From contig NZ_JBNAFR010000001.1 in NCBI RefSeq assembly GCF_049800775.1, positions 372,001 through 436,000 on the forward strand: DNA of 64,000 bases. The letters run 5' to 3'. This document shows positions 34,624-43,570 of the stretch, in pieces. Made by a program: the position numbers and the translations under genes. The notes under the pieces were generated by a model. It worked only from the letters and a program-made list of their open reading frames with translations. It did no database searches and had not been told where the DNA came from. The stretch is from Dinoroseobacter sp049800775. GTDB lineage: Bacteria > Pseudomonadota > Alphaproteobacteria > Rhodobacterales > Rhodobacteraceae. The first letter of the stretch is position 1; each line of letters opens with the position of its first letter.

Positions 34624-35754
34624 TCAATTCGATTGCGGCTGCGGCGCGCCGCCGCCCATGGCCTGCAAGGCCTGGCCCGGGCGCAGGCGCTCGTTGCCGC
34701 GCACCACGACCGCGTCGCCCTCGGCAAGCCCACTCAGCACCTCGAAACGCTCGCCCATGGCCACCCCGATCTGCACGGGGCGCGGCTGGGCCACGCCATC
34801 GGCATCGACGAACACGGTCCAGCCCTGCGCGCCCTGCACAAGGGCATCCTTGGGCACGCTCAGGGCCTCGCGCGGCGGGCTGACCGGCACCAGAAGCGTG
34901 ATCGACTGGCCCACGGCCAGCGTCGCGCCGAGCCCGGTGAAATCCCCCGACAGGCGCACGGGCCGGGTCCGGGTCGACAGGCTCTCGGTCGGCAGGATCG
35001 CCCGCACCCGCAGGTCGAGCACCGTGCCCGCCTCGCTCTCGGCGACGACCTGCACCCCGTCGGGAATGGCCGGTGCGAACTCGGCCGGGACTTGTGCCTC
35101 GACCTCGAGCGCGCTGATATCGATCAGCCGTGCCACCGGCGCACCGACCGAGATGAACTGCCCCGGATCGGCCTCGACCGACAGGACAACCCCTTCGAAA
35201 GGCGCGGTGATCCGGGCCCGGTCCAGCGTATAGCGGGCGCGCGCCTCGGCGGCCTCGGCATTGAGCAAGCGCGCCTGGGCCTGGTTGATCTGGCCCGTGG
35301 CCGCCGCCCGGTCGCTGGTGGCATCGTCAAACCGCGCTGAGCTGAACGAGGTCGTATCGCGCAGCCCTTCGGCCCGGTCCAGCGCATCCTGCGCCCGGCG
35401 CAGCTGTGCCTCGGCGATGGCGATGCCCGCGCGGGCCTCCTCGATCTCGGCCAGCGCCTGTTTCAGCTCGATCTGCGCAAGCTCCGTGTCCAGCACGGCC
35501 AAGGTCGCGCCGGCGACCACGGTATCGCCCACCAGCACGGCTACCTCGTCCACGATCCCGGCCACGCGTGCGGCGACCTCGCTGTCACGCGAGGCGACGA
35601 TCTGCCCGAAAACCGGCAGGGTTTCAGCCAGCGAGCGCCGCTCCACCAGTTCGGTCACAACGGCTGCGGGGCGCCCCTGAGCCTGCGCCGACCCGACTGT
35701 CGCGACAAGCGAAACAGTGGCCAATAAATATCCACAAAACCTCAACAACGACAT
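34624..35754 (-). CDS. RND efflux periplasmic adaptor (membrane fusion protein)
   Basis: 376 residues from the ATG at 35754. Signal peptide (LLATVSLVATVGSAQA-Q), then biotinyl-lipoyl half-motif FGQIVASRDSEVAARVAGIVDEVAVLVGD, a coiled-coil hairpin (AEIEEARAGIAIAEAQLRRAQDALDRAEGL), and the second lipoyl half plus beta-barrel (DRARITAPFEGVVLSVEADPGQFI). It joins the inner-membrane pump to an outer-membrane channel. First gene of the two-gene efflux operon, divergent from the thiamine operon. Confidence 0.94.
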   Translation of the reverse strand: MSLLRFCGYLLATVSLVATVGSAQAQGRPAAVVTELVERRSLAETLPVFGQIVASRDSEVAARVAGIVDEVAVLVGDTVVAGATLAVLDTELAQIELKQALAEIEEARAGIAIAEAQLRRAQDALDRAEGLRDTTSFSSARFDDATSDRAAATGQINQAQARLLNAEAAEARARYTLDRARITAPFEGVVLSVEADPGQFISVGAPVARLIDISALEVEAQVPAEFAPAIPDGVQVVAESEAGTVLDLRVRAILPTESLSTRTRPVRLSGDFTGLGATLAVGQSITLLVPVSPPREALSVPKDALVQGAQGWTVFVDADGVAQPRPVQIGVAMGERFEVLSGLAEGDAVVVRGNERLRPGQALQAMGGGAPQPQSN

Positions 35755-35865
35755 GGGCGGTACTTTCCAAACGACTCCGGAGGCTGAGGGTAGCACGTCT
35801 GCTGCAGGTGCAAAGGGAGATCCTCCTTGCACTCGATCAATTTCGCGCCTAGGTCTTGGGAACTT

Positions 35866-35951
35866 ACCGTTGGGGTGCCCGGGTTCGGGCTGAGAGACGC
35901 GATGCGTCAACCCATGGAACCTGATCCGGGCAATACCGGCGGAGGGAACGG
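35866..35951 (+). ncRNA. TPP riboswitch (THI element)
   Basis: P1 is formed by ACCGTT (35866-35871) and AACGGT (35946-35951). The conserved core is intact: GGGGTGCCC, CTGAGA (35890-35895), CCTGATCCGGG, CAATACCGGCGGAGGGAA, with ACCC and the T-box-like GAACCTGATC region in order. It binds thiamine pyrophosphate and should switch off the downstream thi operon when TPP is plentiful. The nature of the expression platform (terminator or sequestered start) is not obvious in the 75 nt before thiD. Confidence 0.95.
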
Positions 35952-36026
35952 TTCGCGCATGCGATAACGAGCACGGCGCCCCCACTCCCGAACTCGCCGG
36001 AACGGCCCGCCCAAATGAGGCGTGCG

Positions 36027-36824
36027 ATGGCGACCGCATTGACAATTGCAGGCTCGGACTCCGGCGGCGGCGCGGGGATTCAGGCGGATCTAAAAGCCTT
36101 CTCTGCCCGGGGGGTGTATGGCGCGAGCGTGATCACCGCCCTGACAGCGCAGAACACCCGGGCCGTCACCGCCGTCGAGATCACACCGGTCGAGATGATC
36201 CGGGCGCAAATGGCCGCTGTCTTCGATGACATTGCGGTTCACGCGGTCAAGATCGGCATGCTGGGCACGCCCGAGGTGATTGCCGCCGTGGCGGACGGGC
36301 TGGCCGGGTTCGACGGGCCCGTTGTGCTCGACCCCGTGATGGTGGCGAAATCCGGCGATGCCCTTCTGGCGGCGGAGGCCGAGGCGGCACTGGCCGACCG
36401 GCTCTTGCCGCGCGCGACGGTGCTGACCCCGAACCTGCCCGAGGCCGCGCGGTTGCTGGGCCGCGACGAGAGCGATGATCCCGCCGCGATGCTGGAAGCT
36501 GGACAGGCCCTGCGGGCAATGGGCCCTGCGGCAGTGCTGATGAAGGGCGGGCATGGGCGCGGCGAGACCTGCGTGGATCTGCTGATCGACGGGGATGACA
36601 TGCCCTTGCGCCTGGAGGCCGCGCGCATTTCGACCCGCAACACCCATGGCACGGGCTGCACCCTGTCGGCGGCCATCGCCGCGGAGCTCGCCAAGGGCGC
36701 CGATCTGCACCGCGCCGTGACCACGGCCCATGGCTATCTGCAAGGTGCCATCGCAGCAGCCGATACGCTGGAGATCGGATCCGGGCATGGCCCGGTCCAC
36801 CATTTTCACGAGATGTGGACATGA
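36027..36824 (+). CDS. thiD: Hydroxymethylpyrimidine kinase / HMP-phosphate kinase
   Basis: 265 residues from the ATG at 36027, with GAGGCG just upstream (an ATG 12 nt earlier is also in frame). Ribokinase-type motifs: TIAGSDSGGGAGIQADLKAF at the substrate site, VLMKGGHG, and NTHGTGCTLSAAIAA with the catalytic Cys/Gly anion hole. It phosphorylates HMP twice to HMP-PP. First gene after the TPP riboswitch; overlaps thiO by 4 nt. Confidence 0.96.
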   Translation: MATALTIAGSDSGGGAGIQADLKAFSARGVYGASVITALTAQNTRAVTAVEITPVEMIRAQMAAVFDDIAVHAVKIGMLGTPEVIAAVADGLAGFDGPVVLDPVMVAKSGDALLAAEAEAALADRLLPRATVLTPNLPEAARLLGRDESDDPAAMLEAGQALRAMGPAAVLMKGGHGRGETCVDLLIDGDDMPLRLEAARISTRNTHGTGCTLSAAIAAELAKGADLHRAVTTAHGYLQGAIAAADTLEIGSGHGPVHHFHEMWT

Positions 36825-37798
36825 GCCGTTTCGCGGTTCTCGGGGCCGGAGTGGCCGGGCTGTGCGTGGCGACCGAGCTGGCCGCACGCGGGGCGCAGGT
36901 CACCTTGCACGACCCGGCGGGCGGACCGGGCGGGCATGGCTGTTCCTGGTGGGCGGGCGGCATGCTAGCCCCGTGGTGCGAGTATGAGAATGCCGAAGAG
37001 CCGGTGCTGGTCCACGGACAGGCGGCCCTCGGTTGGTGGGCGGAGAAGACCGCAGTGACCACGCGCGGTACGCTGGTGGTGGCCCATGCGCGCGACCGGT
37101 CCGATCTGGATCGCTTTGCCCGCCGCACCCATGGGCATGCGCCGGTCTCGGGCGCACAGATCGCCGCGCTGGAGCCGGATCTGGGCACGCGCTTCCCAGC
37201 CGGGCTCTACTTCGCCGAAGAGGCCCATCTCGACCCACGCCGGGCGTTGCGGGACCTCACGGACAGCCTGGCCGCACGGGGCATGCCCGTGCGGGATGAC
37301 GCGCCCCCGCCCGGCGCGCAGATCGTGGATTGCACCGGTCTCGCTGCGCGCGAGGCCCTGCCCGAGCTGCGCGGGGTCAAGGGCGAGATGCTGGTGATCC
37401 GGGCACCTGAGCTGACGCTCAGCCGCCCTGTGCGCCTTCTGCACCCGCGGATCCCGCTTTATATCGTGCCGCGTGGCGATGGGGTCTACATGCTGGGCGC
37501 GACCATGGTCGAGGCCGAGGACAGGGGTCGGATTTCGGCCCGCGCGATGCTGGAGCTGCTCAGCGCAGCCTATGCGCTCAACCCCGCCTTTGCGGAGGCC
37601 GAGATCCTCGAGATCGGCACGGATCTGCGCCCGGCCTTCCCGGACAACCTGCCCCGGGTCACGCGGCAGGGTGATGTCACTTATGTCAACGGCCTTTACC
37701 GCCACGGCTATCTGCTCGCGCCCGCCATGGCGCAGCAGGCGGCCGAGGCGCTGCTGGGCCCCCATCTCGTGGAGACAGCCGATGCAGCTTGTCATTAA
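36821..37798 (+). CDS. thiO: Glycine oxidase-type FAD enzyme of thiazole synthesis
   Basis: 325 residues from the ATG at 36821. FAD-binding FAVLGAGVAGLCVATELAARGAQVTLHD is a standard Rossmann motif; WWAGGMLAPWCEYE and YRHGYLLAPAMAQQAAE are typical of ThiO. It oxidises glycine to dehydroglycine for thiazole formation with ThiG. Overlaps thiS by 17 nt. Confidence 0.94.
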   Translation: MSRFAVLGAGVAGLCVATELAARGAQVTLHDPAGGPGGHGCSWWAGGMLAPWCEYENAEEPVLVHGQAALGWWAEKTAVTTRGTLVVAHARDRSDLDRFARRTHGHAPVSGAQIAALEPDLGTRFPAGLYFAEEAHLDPRRALRDLTDSLAARGMPVRDDAPPPGAQIVDCTGLAAREALPELRGVKGEMLVIRAPELTLSRPVRLLHPRIPLYIVPRGDGVYMLGATMVEAEDRGRISARAMLELLSAAYALNPAFAEAEILEIGTDLRPAFPDNLPRVTRQGDVTYVNGLYRHGYLLAPAMAQQAAEALLGPHLVETADAACH

Positions 37799-37976
37799 CG
37801 GCACCGCCACGGAGGTCACCGCGACCACGCTGAGCGATCTGCTCACCGAGCTGGGCCATACCGGCACCGTGGCCACCGCGCTGAACGAGACCTTCGTGCC
37901 CGTGGGCGCGCGGGCAACCCAAACCCTGTCCCCCGGCGACCGGATCGAGATCCTCGCCCCGATGCAAGGCGGCTGA
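37782..37976 (+). CDS. thiS: Sulfur carrier protein ThiS
   Basis: 64 residues; a short gene nested between thiO and thiG. Starts MQLVINGTATEV and ends ILAPMQGG, the C-terminal Gly-Gly that is adenylated by ThiF and converted to thiocarboxylate. Ubiquitin-like beta-grasp length. Overlaps the end of thiO. Confidence 0.95.
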   Translation: MQLVINGTATEVTATTLSDLLTELGHTGTVATALNETFVPVGARATQTLSPGDRIEILAPMQGG

Positions 37977-37979
37977 GCC

Positions 37980-38774
37980 ATGCCAGATATTCCGACCCCG
38001 ACCACCAGGCCGTTTTATGGCACGATGCTGAGCCACCCGCTGATGCTGGGGACGGCGCAATACCCCTCGCCCGCCATTCTGGCCGAGGCCTTCCGCGCGT
38101 CGGGCGCCGGGGTGGCGACGGTGTCGCTCAGGCGCGAGGGCGCGGGCGGGGCGGGCCAGACCTTCTGGGCGATGATCCGCGATCTCGGCGTGGCCGTCCT
38201 GCCCAATACCGCCGGCTGTCACTCCGCGCGCGAGGCGATCACCACGGCCCAGATGGCCCGCGAAGTGTTCGCGACCGACTGGATCAAGCTCGAGGTGATC
38301 GGCAATACCGACACGCTGCAGCCGGATGTGTTCGAGCTGGTGGAGGCGACGCGGATCCTGACCGAGGAGGGCTTCAAGGTCTTTCCCTATTGCACCGAGG
38401 ATCTGGTGGTGGCTGAGAAACTGCTGGCCGCCGGGGCGGAGGTCCTGATGCCTTGGGGCGCGCCGATTGGCACCGGGCTGGGGCTGAACAACCCCTACGG
38501 TCTGCGGACCCTGCGGGCGCGTTTTCCCGAGGTGCCCATGGTGGTGGATGCGGGGATCGGCCTGCCCTCGCATGCGGCAGCAGCGATGGAGATGGGCTAT
38601 GACGCGGTGCTGCTGAACACGGCCGTCGCCAAGGCGGGCGACCCGGTGGCCATGGCCGTGGCCATGGCGCGCGCGACCGAGGCCGGGGCACTGGCCTGTG
38701 CGGCCGACCCGATGGAGGCGCGCGACATGGCCGCCCCCTCGACCCCGGTCATCGGACAGGCGTTTTTGTCATGA
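37980..38774 (+). CDS. thiG: Thiazole synthase
   Basis: 264 residues. TIM-barrel thiazole synthase with PLMLGTAQYPS, WIKLEVIGN (the Lys that forms the imine with deoxyxylulose phosphate), VLMPWGAPIGTGLGLNN and VVDAGIGLPSHAA phosphate-binding segments. It joins DXP, dehydroglycine and ThiS thiocarboxylate. Overlaps thiE by 4 nt. Confidence 0.96.
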   Translation: MPDIPTPTTRPFYGTMLSHPLMLGTAQYPSPAILAEAFRASGAGVATVSLRREGAGGAGQTFWAMIRDLGVAVLPNTAGCHSAREAITTAQMAREVFATDWIKLEVIGNTDTLQPDVFELVEATRILTEEGFKVFPYCTEDLVVAEKLLAAGAEVLMPWGAPIGTGLGLNNPYGLRTLRARFPEVPMVVDAGIGLPSHAAAAMEMGYDAVLLNTAVAKAGDPVAMAVAMARATEAGALACAADPMEARDMAAPSTPVIGQAFLS

Positions 38775-39370
38775 GCACGCTGCATCCGTTTTACCCGATT
38801 TTCGACCGGGCCGAATGGCTCATCCGTCTGCTGCCGCTGGGCATCAAGCTCGTGCAGTTGCGCATCAAGGATCAACCACCCGAGGTGGTCCGCGCCGAGA
38901 TCCGGGCGGCCAAGGGGCTGTGCGGCGAGCATGGCTGCACATTGGTGGTGAATGACCATTGGCAGATCGCCATCGCCGAGGGCTGCGACTGGGTGCATCT
39001 GGGTCAGGAGGATCTCGACACGGCGGATCTGGGCGCGATCAAGGCCGCCGGGATCAAACTGGGCCTGTCGACCCATGACGAGGCCGAGCTCGACCGGGCG
39101 CTGGCCTGCGATCCGGATTACGTGGCGCTGGGGCCGATCTATCCGACGATCCTGAAGAAAATGAAATGGGAACAGCAGGGCATCGACAAGCTCAGCGAGT
39201 GGCGCGGGCGGATCGGGGATCTGCCGCTGATCGCCATCGGGGGCATGACACCGGAGCGCGCCGCGCTCGCGCTGGAGGCGGGGGCGGATGTGGTCTCGGC
39301 GGTGACGGATATCACGCTGAATGACGACCCGGAGGCGCGGGTGCGCACCTGGCTGGAGCAGCTGGGATGA
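38771..39370 (+). CDS. thiE: Thiamine-phosphate synthase
   Basis: 199 residues. TIM barrel with LIRLLPLGIKLVQLRIKD, CTLVVNDHWQIA, VHLGQEDLD and IAIGGMTPERA, the ThiE signature. Couples HMP-PP with thiazole phosphate to give thiamine phosphate. A 118-nt gap with no gene separates it from thiF. Confidence 0.95.
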   Translation: MSTLHPFYPIFDRAEWLIRLLPLGIKLVQLRIKDQPPEVVRAEIRAAKGLCGEHGCTLVVNDHWQIAIAEGCDWVHLGQEDLDTADLGAIKAAGIKLGLSTHDEAELDRALACDPDYVALGPIYPTILKKMKWEQQGIDKLSEWRGRIGDLPLIAIGGMTPERAALALEAGADVVSAVTDITLNDDPEARVRTWLEQLG

Positions 39371-39488
39371 GCCTTGGACCCGAAGCGCGCGCCGGTGACC
39401 AAGGCGCTGCACGCATGCGCGCTGCGCGGACCCGCGATATGGCCAGCGTTGCGTTCGGGGCACCCTGCACGCAATGGGAGCCCGCCCC

Positions 39489-40454
39489 ATGACCCGCTAC
39501 GCGCGTCAGGTTCAGCTCCCGCAGGTGGGAGTGGACGGGCAGGCCCGACTGGCCGCGGCCCATGTTCTGGTGATCGGCGCGGGCGGGCTTGGCGCACCGG
39601 TTCTGAGCTATCTTGCCGGGGCCGGGATCGGACGGATCACGGTGATGGATGCGGACCGGGTCAGCCTGAGCAACCTGCACCGTCAGACCCTGTTCACGGT
39701 GACCGATATCGGCGCGCCCAAGGCAGAGAGTGCCGCCGCGCGCCTGAGCGCACTCAACCCCGAGTGCCATGTCACCCCTGTTATAGAGGCGTTCAGCCCC
39801 GAAACCGGCCCTGCCGCCCTAGCGGCGGCGGATCTCGTGCTGGATTGCGCCGACAGCTACGCGGCGAGTTACAGCGCGTCGGATCTCTGCGGGGCCACGC
39901 CCCTGATCACCGCGTCTGTCCTTGGCATGTCCGGCTACGTGGCCGGGTGCTGCGGCGGCGCGCCCTCCTTGCGCGCCCTCTTCCCCGATCCGCCCGACAG
40001 CGCGGCCTCCTGCGCCACCGCCGGGGTCTTTGGCCCCGTGGTTGGCGCGCTCGGCGCGTTGCAGGCGCAGATGGCGCTAAGCGTCTTGCTGGACCTCAAC
40101 CCGTCGCCGCTCGGACAGGTTGTGACGCTTGATACCGCGAACTGGCGCGTCGCAAGCTTCCGCTTTGACACCGCGCCCGAGCCCGCACGCGCCCTGCCCT
40201 TCATCGCGCCGGATCAGATCACCCCTGAAGACACGGTGATCGAGCTGCGCCCCGAGGCCGAGGCTCCGCGCCCGGTCGCGCCCCATGCCCGCCGCATCAC
40301 GACCCCGGGTCCGGGAGATCTGCGCCCCGGGCACCGCACCGTTCTTGCCTGCACCTCCGGCCTGCGGGCCTGGCGCGCGGGCACCGCCCTTTGTGACACC
40401 TGGCCCGGCGAGATTGTCCTCGCGGCCGATCCCCAACAGGAGACCACCCCATGA
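39489..40454 (+). CDS. thiF: ThiF-type sulfur-carrier adenylyltransferase with rhodanese-like tail
   Basis: 321 residues from the ATG at 39489 (GGGAG upstream). E1-like ATP-binding core: VLVIGAGGLGAPVLSYLAGAG, MDADRVSLSNLHRQTLF. The zinc-binding Cys pairs usual in MoeB/ThiF are not evident (the region reads CCGGAPSLRALFP). Residues about 245-321 resemble a rhodanese domain: DTVIELRPEA and VLACTSGLRAWRAG, with Cys as possible sulfur carrier. It should adenylate and perhaps also sulfurate ThiS. Overlaps thiY by 4 nt. Confidence 0.9.
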   Translation: MTRYARQVQLPQVGVDGQARLAAAHVLVIGAGGLGAPVLSYLAGAGIGRITVMDADRVSLSNLHRQTLFTVTDIGAPKAESAAARLSALNPECHVTPVIEAFSPETGPAALAAADLVLDCADSYAASYSASDLCGATPLITASVLGMSGYVAGCCGGAPSLRALFPDPPDSAASCATAGVFGPVVGALGALQAQMALSVLLDLNPSPLGQVVTLDTANWRVASFRFDTAPEPARALPFIAPDQITPEDTVIELRPEAEAPRPVAPHARRITTPGPGDLRPGHRTVLACTSGLRAWRAGTALCDTWPGEIVLAADPQQETTP

Positions 40455-41386
40455 AATACCTGGCATTTGCCGCGGCCATGACGGCCGCGACCCCGGCACT
40501 GGCCGCAGACAAGATGACCCTGCTGCTGGATTGGTTCGTGAACCCCAATCACGGGCCGATCATCCTCGCCGAGGAGCGCGGCTATTTCGCCGAAGCGGGG
40601 CTCGAGGTCGAGGTGATCGCACCGGCGGACCCCTCTGCCCCGCCGAAACTGGTGGCTGCTGGTCAAGGGGATCTGGCCGTCAGCTATCAGGCCCAGACCC
40701 ATCTGCAGGTCCATGAAGGCTTGCCCCTGCTGCGCGTGGGTACGCTGGTGGCGACCCCGCTGAACTGCTTGCTGACGCTAGAGGATGGCCCGATCAAAAG
40801 CCCGGCGGATCTCAAGGGCGGCAAGATCGGCTTCTCGGTCGCCGGGGTCGAAGAGGCACTGCTGCGCGCGGTGCTCGGCAAATACGGCGTGGCCTTCGAG
40901 GAGGTCGAGCTGGTGAACGTGAACTTCTCGCTCTCGCCCTCGCTCATGTCCGGGCAGGTCGATGCGGTGATCGGCGCTTACCGGAATTTCGAGCTCAACC
41001 AGATGGAGATCGAAGGCATCGCGGGCAACTGCATCTATATCGAGGAAGAGGGCGTGCCGCCCCATGACGAACTGATCTATGTGGCCCATGCCGAGACCAT
41101 GGACACCGACAAGATCACGCGCTTTCTGGGCGCGGTCGAGAAGGCCACGCAGTACATCATCAACCATCCCGAGGACGCGTGGGAGATCTTCTCCGGCACC
41201 TCGGCGGAGCTGGATGACCGGTTGAATGCCATGGCCTGGGAAGACACCCTGCCCCGCTTTGCCCTGCGCCCGGCCGCCCTGGACGAGGGCCGCTATGCGC
41301 GGTTCGAGGAGTTCCTCAAGGACTCCGGCCTGATCGATAGCGTGAACCCGGTGGCCAAGATCGCCGTGGACGTGACCGCGCAATGA
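40451..41386 (+). CDS. thiY: Pyrimidine (HMP/FAMP) ABC transporter binding protein ThiY
   Basis: 311 residues with a signal peptide (KYLAFAAAMTAATPALA-A). NMT1/THI5-like binding protein: LLLDWFVNPNHGPIILAEERGYF, the known ThiY pyrimidine-site region, and GKIGFSVAGVEEALL. It should capture a thiamine-degradation product such as formylaminopyrimidine for import by ThiX/ThiZ and processing by TenA. Overlaps tenA by 4 nt. Confidence 0.93.
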   Translation: MKYLAFAAAMTAATPALAADKMTLLLDWFVNPNHGPIILAEERGYFAEAGLEVEVIAPADPSAPPKLVAAGQGDLAVSYQAQTHLQVHEGLPLLRVGTLVATPLNCLLTLEDGPIKSPADLKGGKIGFSVAGVEEALLRAVLGKYGVAFEEVELVNVNFSLSPSLMSGQVDAVIGAYRNFELNQMEIEGIAGNCIYIEEEGVPPHDELIYVAHAETMDTDKITRFLGAVEKATQYIINHPEDAWEIFSGTSAELDDRLNAMAWEDTLPRFALRPAALDEGRYARFEEFLKDSGLIDSVNPVAKIAVDVTAQ

Positions 41387-42054
41387 CCGGCTATGGCGCG
41401 GCCTTTGGCCTCTGGCGTGCGGCGTCGCCCGATTGGGACGCCTATACGCGCCACGCCTTTGTCGAGGGGCTGCGCGACGGCACGCTGCCGCGCGCGGCGT
41501 TCCTGCACTATCTCGCCCAGGATTACGTGTTCCTGAAGCATTTCAGCCGGGCCTGGGGTCTGGCGATTGCCAAGGCCGATACGCTGGACGAGATGGAGGC
41601 CGCAGCCGCCACGGTACACGGGCTCCTGCATCACGAGATGGGCCTGCATGTGGAGATTTGCGGCGCGGCCGGGATTTCCGAGGCGAAGCTGCGGGCCACG
41701 CCCGAAGCGCCCGGCAACATGGCCTATACGCGCTACGTGCTGGAGGCCGGGTATTCCGGCGATTTCCTCGATCTGCTGGCGGCTTTGGCGCCTTGCGTGC
41801 TGGGCTATGGCGAGATCGGGCAGCGGCTCGCGCAGGATCATGCCCCGGACTACGCAGACTGGATCGCGACCTATGGCGGGGCCGAGTATCAGGAGATCTG
41901 CGAGAGCGTCGGCACCCTGATCGATGGCGCGCTGACCCATCGGCTGGGCCCCGATTACAAGGACCTGCCCCGGTTTGCCCAGCTCGGCACGCGGTTTGCC
42001 CAAGCTACGACGCTGGAAGTCGGGTTCTGGGATATGGGGCTCGCGCCCGCATGA
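41383..42054 (+). CDS. tenA: TenA-family aminopyrimidine aminohydrolase (thiaminase II)
   Basis: 223 residues. All-helical TenA fold with LAQDYVFLKHFSRAW and the catalytic Cys in LAPCVLGYGEIG; a terminal Glu is in TTLEVGFWDMGL. It hydrolyses aminomethyl-HMP to HMP, salvaging base-degraded thiamine. Placed within the import genes, which supports a salvage role. Overlaps thiZ by 4 nt. Confidence 0.95.
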   Translation: MTGYGAAFGLWRAASPDWDAYTRHAFVEGLRDGTLPRAAFLHYLAQDYVFLKHFSRAWGLAIAKADTLDEMEAAAATVHGLLHHEMGLHVEICGAAGISEAKLRATPEAPGNMAYTRYVLEAGYSGDFLDLLAALAPCVLGYGEIGQRLAQDHAPDYADWIATYGGAEYQEICESVGTLIDGALTHRLGPDYKDLPRFAQLGTRFAQATTLEVGFWDMGLAPA

Positions 42055-42782
42055 GCATCCCGGCCCCCTCCATCCGCATCACCGGCGATGCGCGGAGCGG
42101 GGCCGACCTGCTGTTTCGGGGGCTCGACCTGACGCTGGAGGCCGGGCGCTGGACCTGCCTGCTGGGCGCGTCCGGGGCGGGGAAATCCACCATCCTGCGG
42201 ATGATCGCGGGGCTCGACGCCCATGTGACCTTTGACGGCCAGATCACTGCGCAGGATGGCGCGCCCCTCGCCGGGCGCGTGGCCTATATGGCCCAGAGCG
42301 ATCTTCTGCTGCCCTGGAGCAAGGTGATCGACAACCTCTGCCTCGGGGCACGGCTGCGCGGGACCCGTCCGGACCGCGCCCGGGCCGCGCGCCTACTGGA
42401 ACGCGTCGGGCTGGCAGAGCATGCCGGGAAACGTCCCGATGCCCTGTCGGGCGGGCAGCGTCAGCGGGCGGCATTGGCCCGGACGCTGATGGAGGATCGC
42501 CCTGTCATCCTGCTCGACGAGCCGTTTTCGGCGCTGGACGCGCGGACCCGGTCCGAGATGCAGGATCTGGCGGTAGAACTTCTGGCCGGGCGCACAGTTC
42601 TGCTGGTGACCCATGATCCCGGCGAGGCGGCGCGGCTCGGCCATGCCATTCAGGTGCTCGGCCCGAATGGGTTGACCGAGGTGGCACCGCCTGCGGGCAC
42701 CGTGCCCCGTTCGGTCGACGACCCGGAGACGCTCGCCATGCAGGGCGCCCTGTTGCGACGGTTGCGGGAGGAGGTCGCGTGA
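42051..42782 (+). CDS. thiZ: ThiZ-type ABC transporter ATP-binding protein
   Basis: 243 residues from the ATG at 42051. Walker A GASGAGKST, signature LSGGQRQRAALART, Walker B VILLDEPFSALD, switch His VTHD. ATPase of the pyrimidine importer with ThiX and ThiY, by operon position and nitrate/taurine-type similarity. Overlaps thiX by 4 nt. Confidence 0.93.
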   Translation: MSIPAPSIRITGDARSGADLLFRGLDLTLEAGRWTCLLGASGAGKSTILRMIAGLDAHVTFDGQITAQDGAPLAGRVAYMAQSDLLLPWSKVIDNLCLGARLRGTRPDRARAARLLERVGLAEHAGKRPDALSGGQRQRAALARTLMEDRPVILLDEPFSALDARTRSEMQDLAVELLAGRTVLLVTHDPGEAARLGHAIQVLGPNGLTEVAPPAGTVPRSVDDPETLAMQGALLRRLREEVA

Positions 42783-43504
42783 AGCTCGGCCATGCCCTCG
42801 CCGCGACTCTGTTCCTGCTGGCCCTGTGGCAAACGGTGGTCAGCCTGACCGGGCTGCCATCCTTCATCCTGCCCGGTCCCGCGCGGGTCTGGAATACGTG
42901 GTGGGAGAGCCGCGCCCTGATCGGCGAGCATGCGCTGGTCACCCTGACGGAGGTGGCGCTCGGGCTGCTGATTGGCGGAGGCTTGGGGATTTTCACCGCG
43001 CTGAGCCTCGCCATGAGCCCGCTGGCCCGGGTGCTGATCCGGCCCTTGCTGGTGTTTTCACAAGCGCTGCCGGTCTTTGCGCTGGCGCCGATCCTGACGC
43101 TCTGGCTCGGCTATGGGCTGGGCTCGAAGGTGGCGATGGCCGTGCTGATCATCTTCTTTCCGATCACCTCGGCGTTTTTCGACGGGCTGATGCGGGTGCC
43201 GAAAGGCTATCTCGATCTGGCCCAGACCATGGGCGCGAGCCGTGTCGCGATCCTGTGGCGGATCCGGGTGCCCAACGCTTTGCCGAGCCTTGGCTCGGGG
43301 CTGAAACTGGCGGCGGTTTATGCGCCGATTGGCGCGGTCATCGGGGAATGGGTTGGGTCGTCTCAAGGGCTGGGCTATCTGATGCTGCTGGCCAATGGCC
43401 GGGCCAAGACCGACCTGATGTTTGCCGCCATGCTGACCCTCGGGGTGATGTCTGTGCTGCTTTATATGCTGGCGGACCGGGCGGCGCGTCGCTTGTCGCG
43501 TTAG
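42779..43504 (+). CDS. thiX: ThiX-type ABC transporter permease
   Basis: 241 residues; GTG start at 42779 inside the thiZ stop. Six hydrophobic segments of the BPD_transp_1 fold with the EAA-like loop DLAQTMGASRVAILWRIRVPNALP. Inner-membrane component of the pyrimidine importer. Last gene of the thi operon; the convergent YicG-type gene ends 67 nt further. Confidence 0.93.
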   Translation: MKLGHALAATLFLLALWQTVVSLTGLPSFILPGPARVWNTWWESRALIGEHALVTLTEVALGLLIGGGLGIFTALSLAMSPLARVLIRPLLVFSQALPVFALAPILTLWLGYGLGSKVAMAVLIIFFPITSAFFDGLMRVPKGYLDLAQTMGASRVAILWRIRVPNALPSLGSGLKLAAVYAPIGAVIGEWVGSSQGLGYLMLLANGRAKTDLMFAAMLTLGVMSVLLYMLADRAARRLSR

Positions 43505-43533
43505 CGCGGGTGGCCCCTGCGGGAGCCTTCGGC

Positions 43534-43554
43534 GAGGATATTTGGAGACTTAAG
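43534..43554 (+). repeat. Short dispersed intergenic motif, copy B (GAGGATATTTGGAGACTTAA)
   Basis: Element GAGGATATTTGGAGACTTAA in the gap between thiX and the convergent channel gene, preceded by CCTTCGGC. Related to the sites at 31381-31401 and 57741-57762 (all read as GAG followed by an AT-rich step and purines). Likely an intergenic repeat of unknown function. Confidence 0.35.
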
Positions 43555-43570
43555 TTTGGGGGTCGCGCCC

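Noticed and set aside
39371..39488. Extra small gene in the thiE-thiF gap
   Set aside because: Only 118 nt, with no start/ribosome-binding-site pair other than that of thiF.
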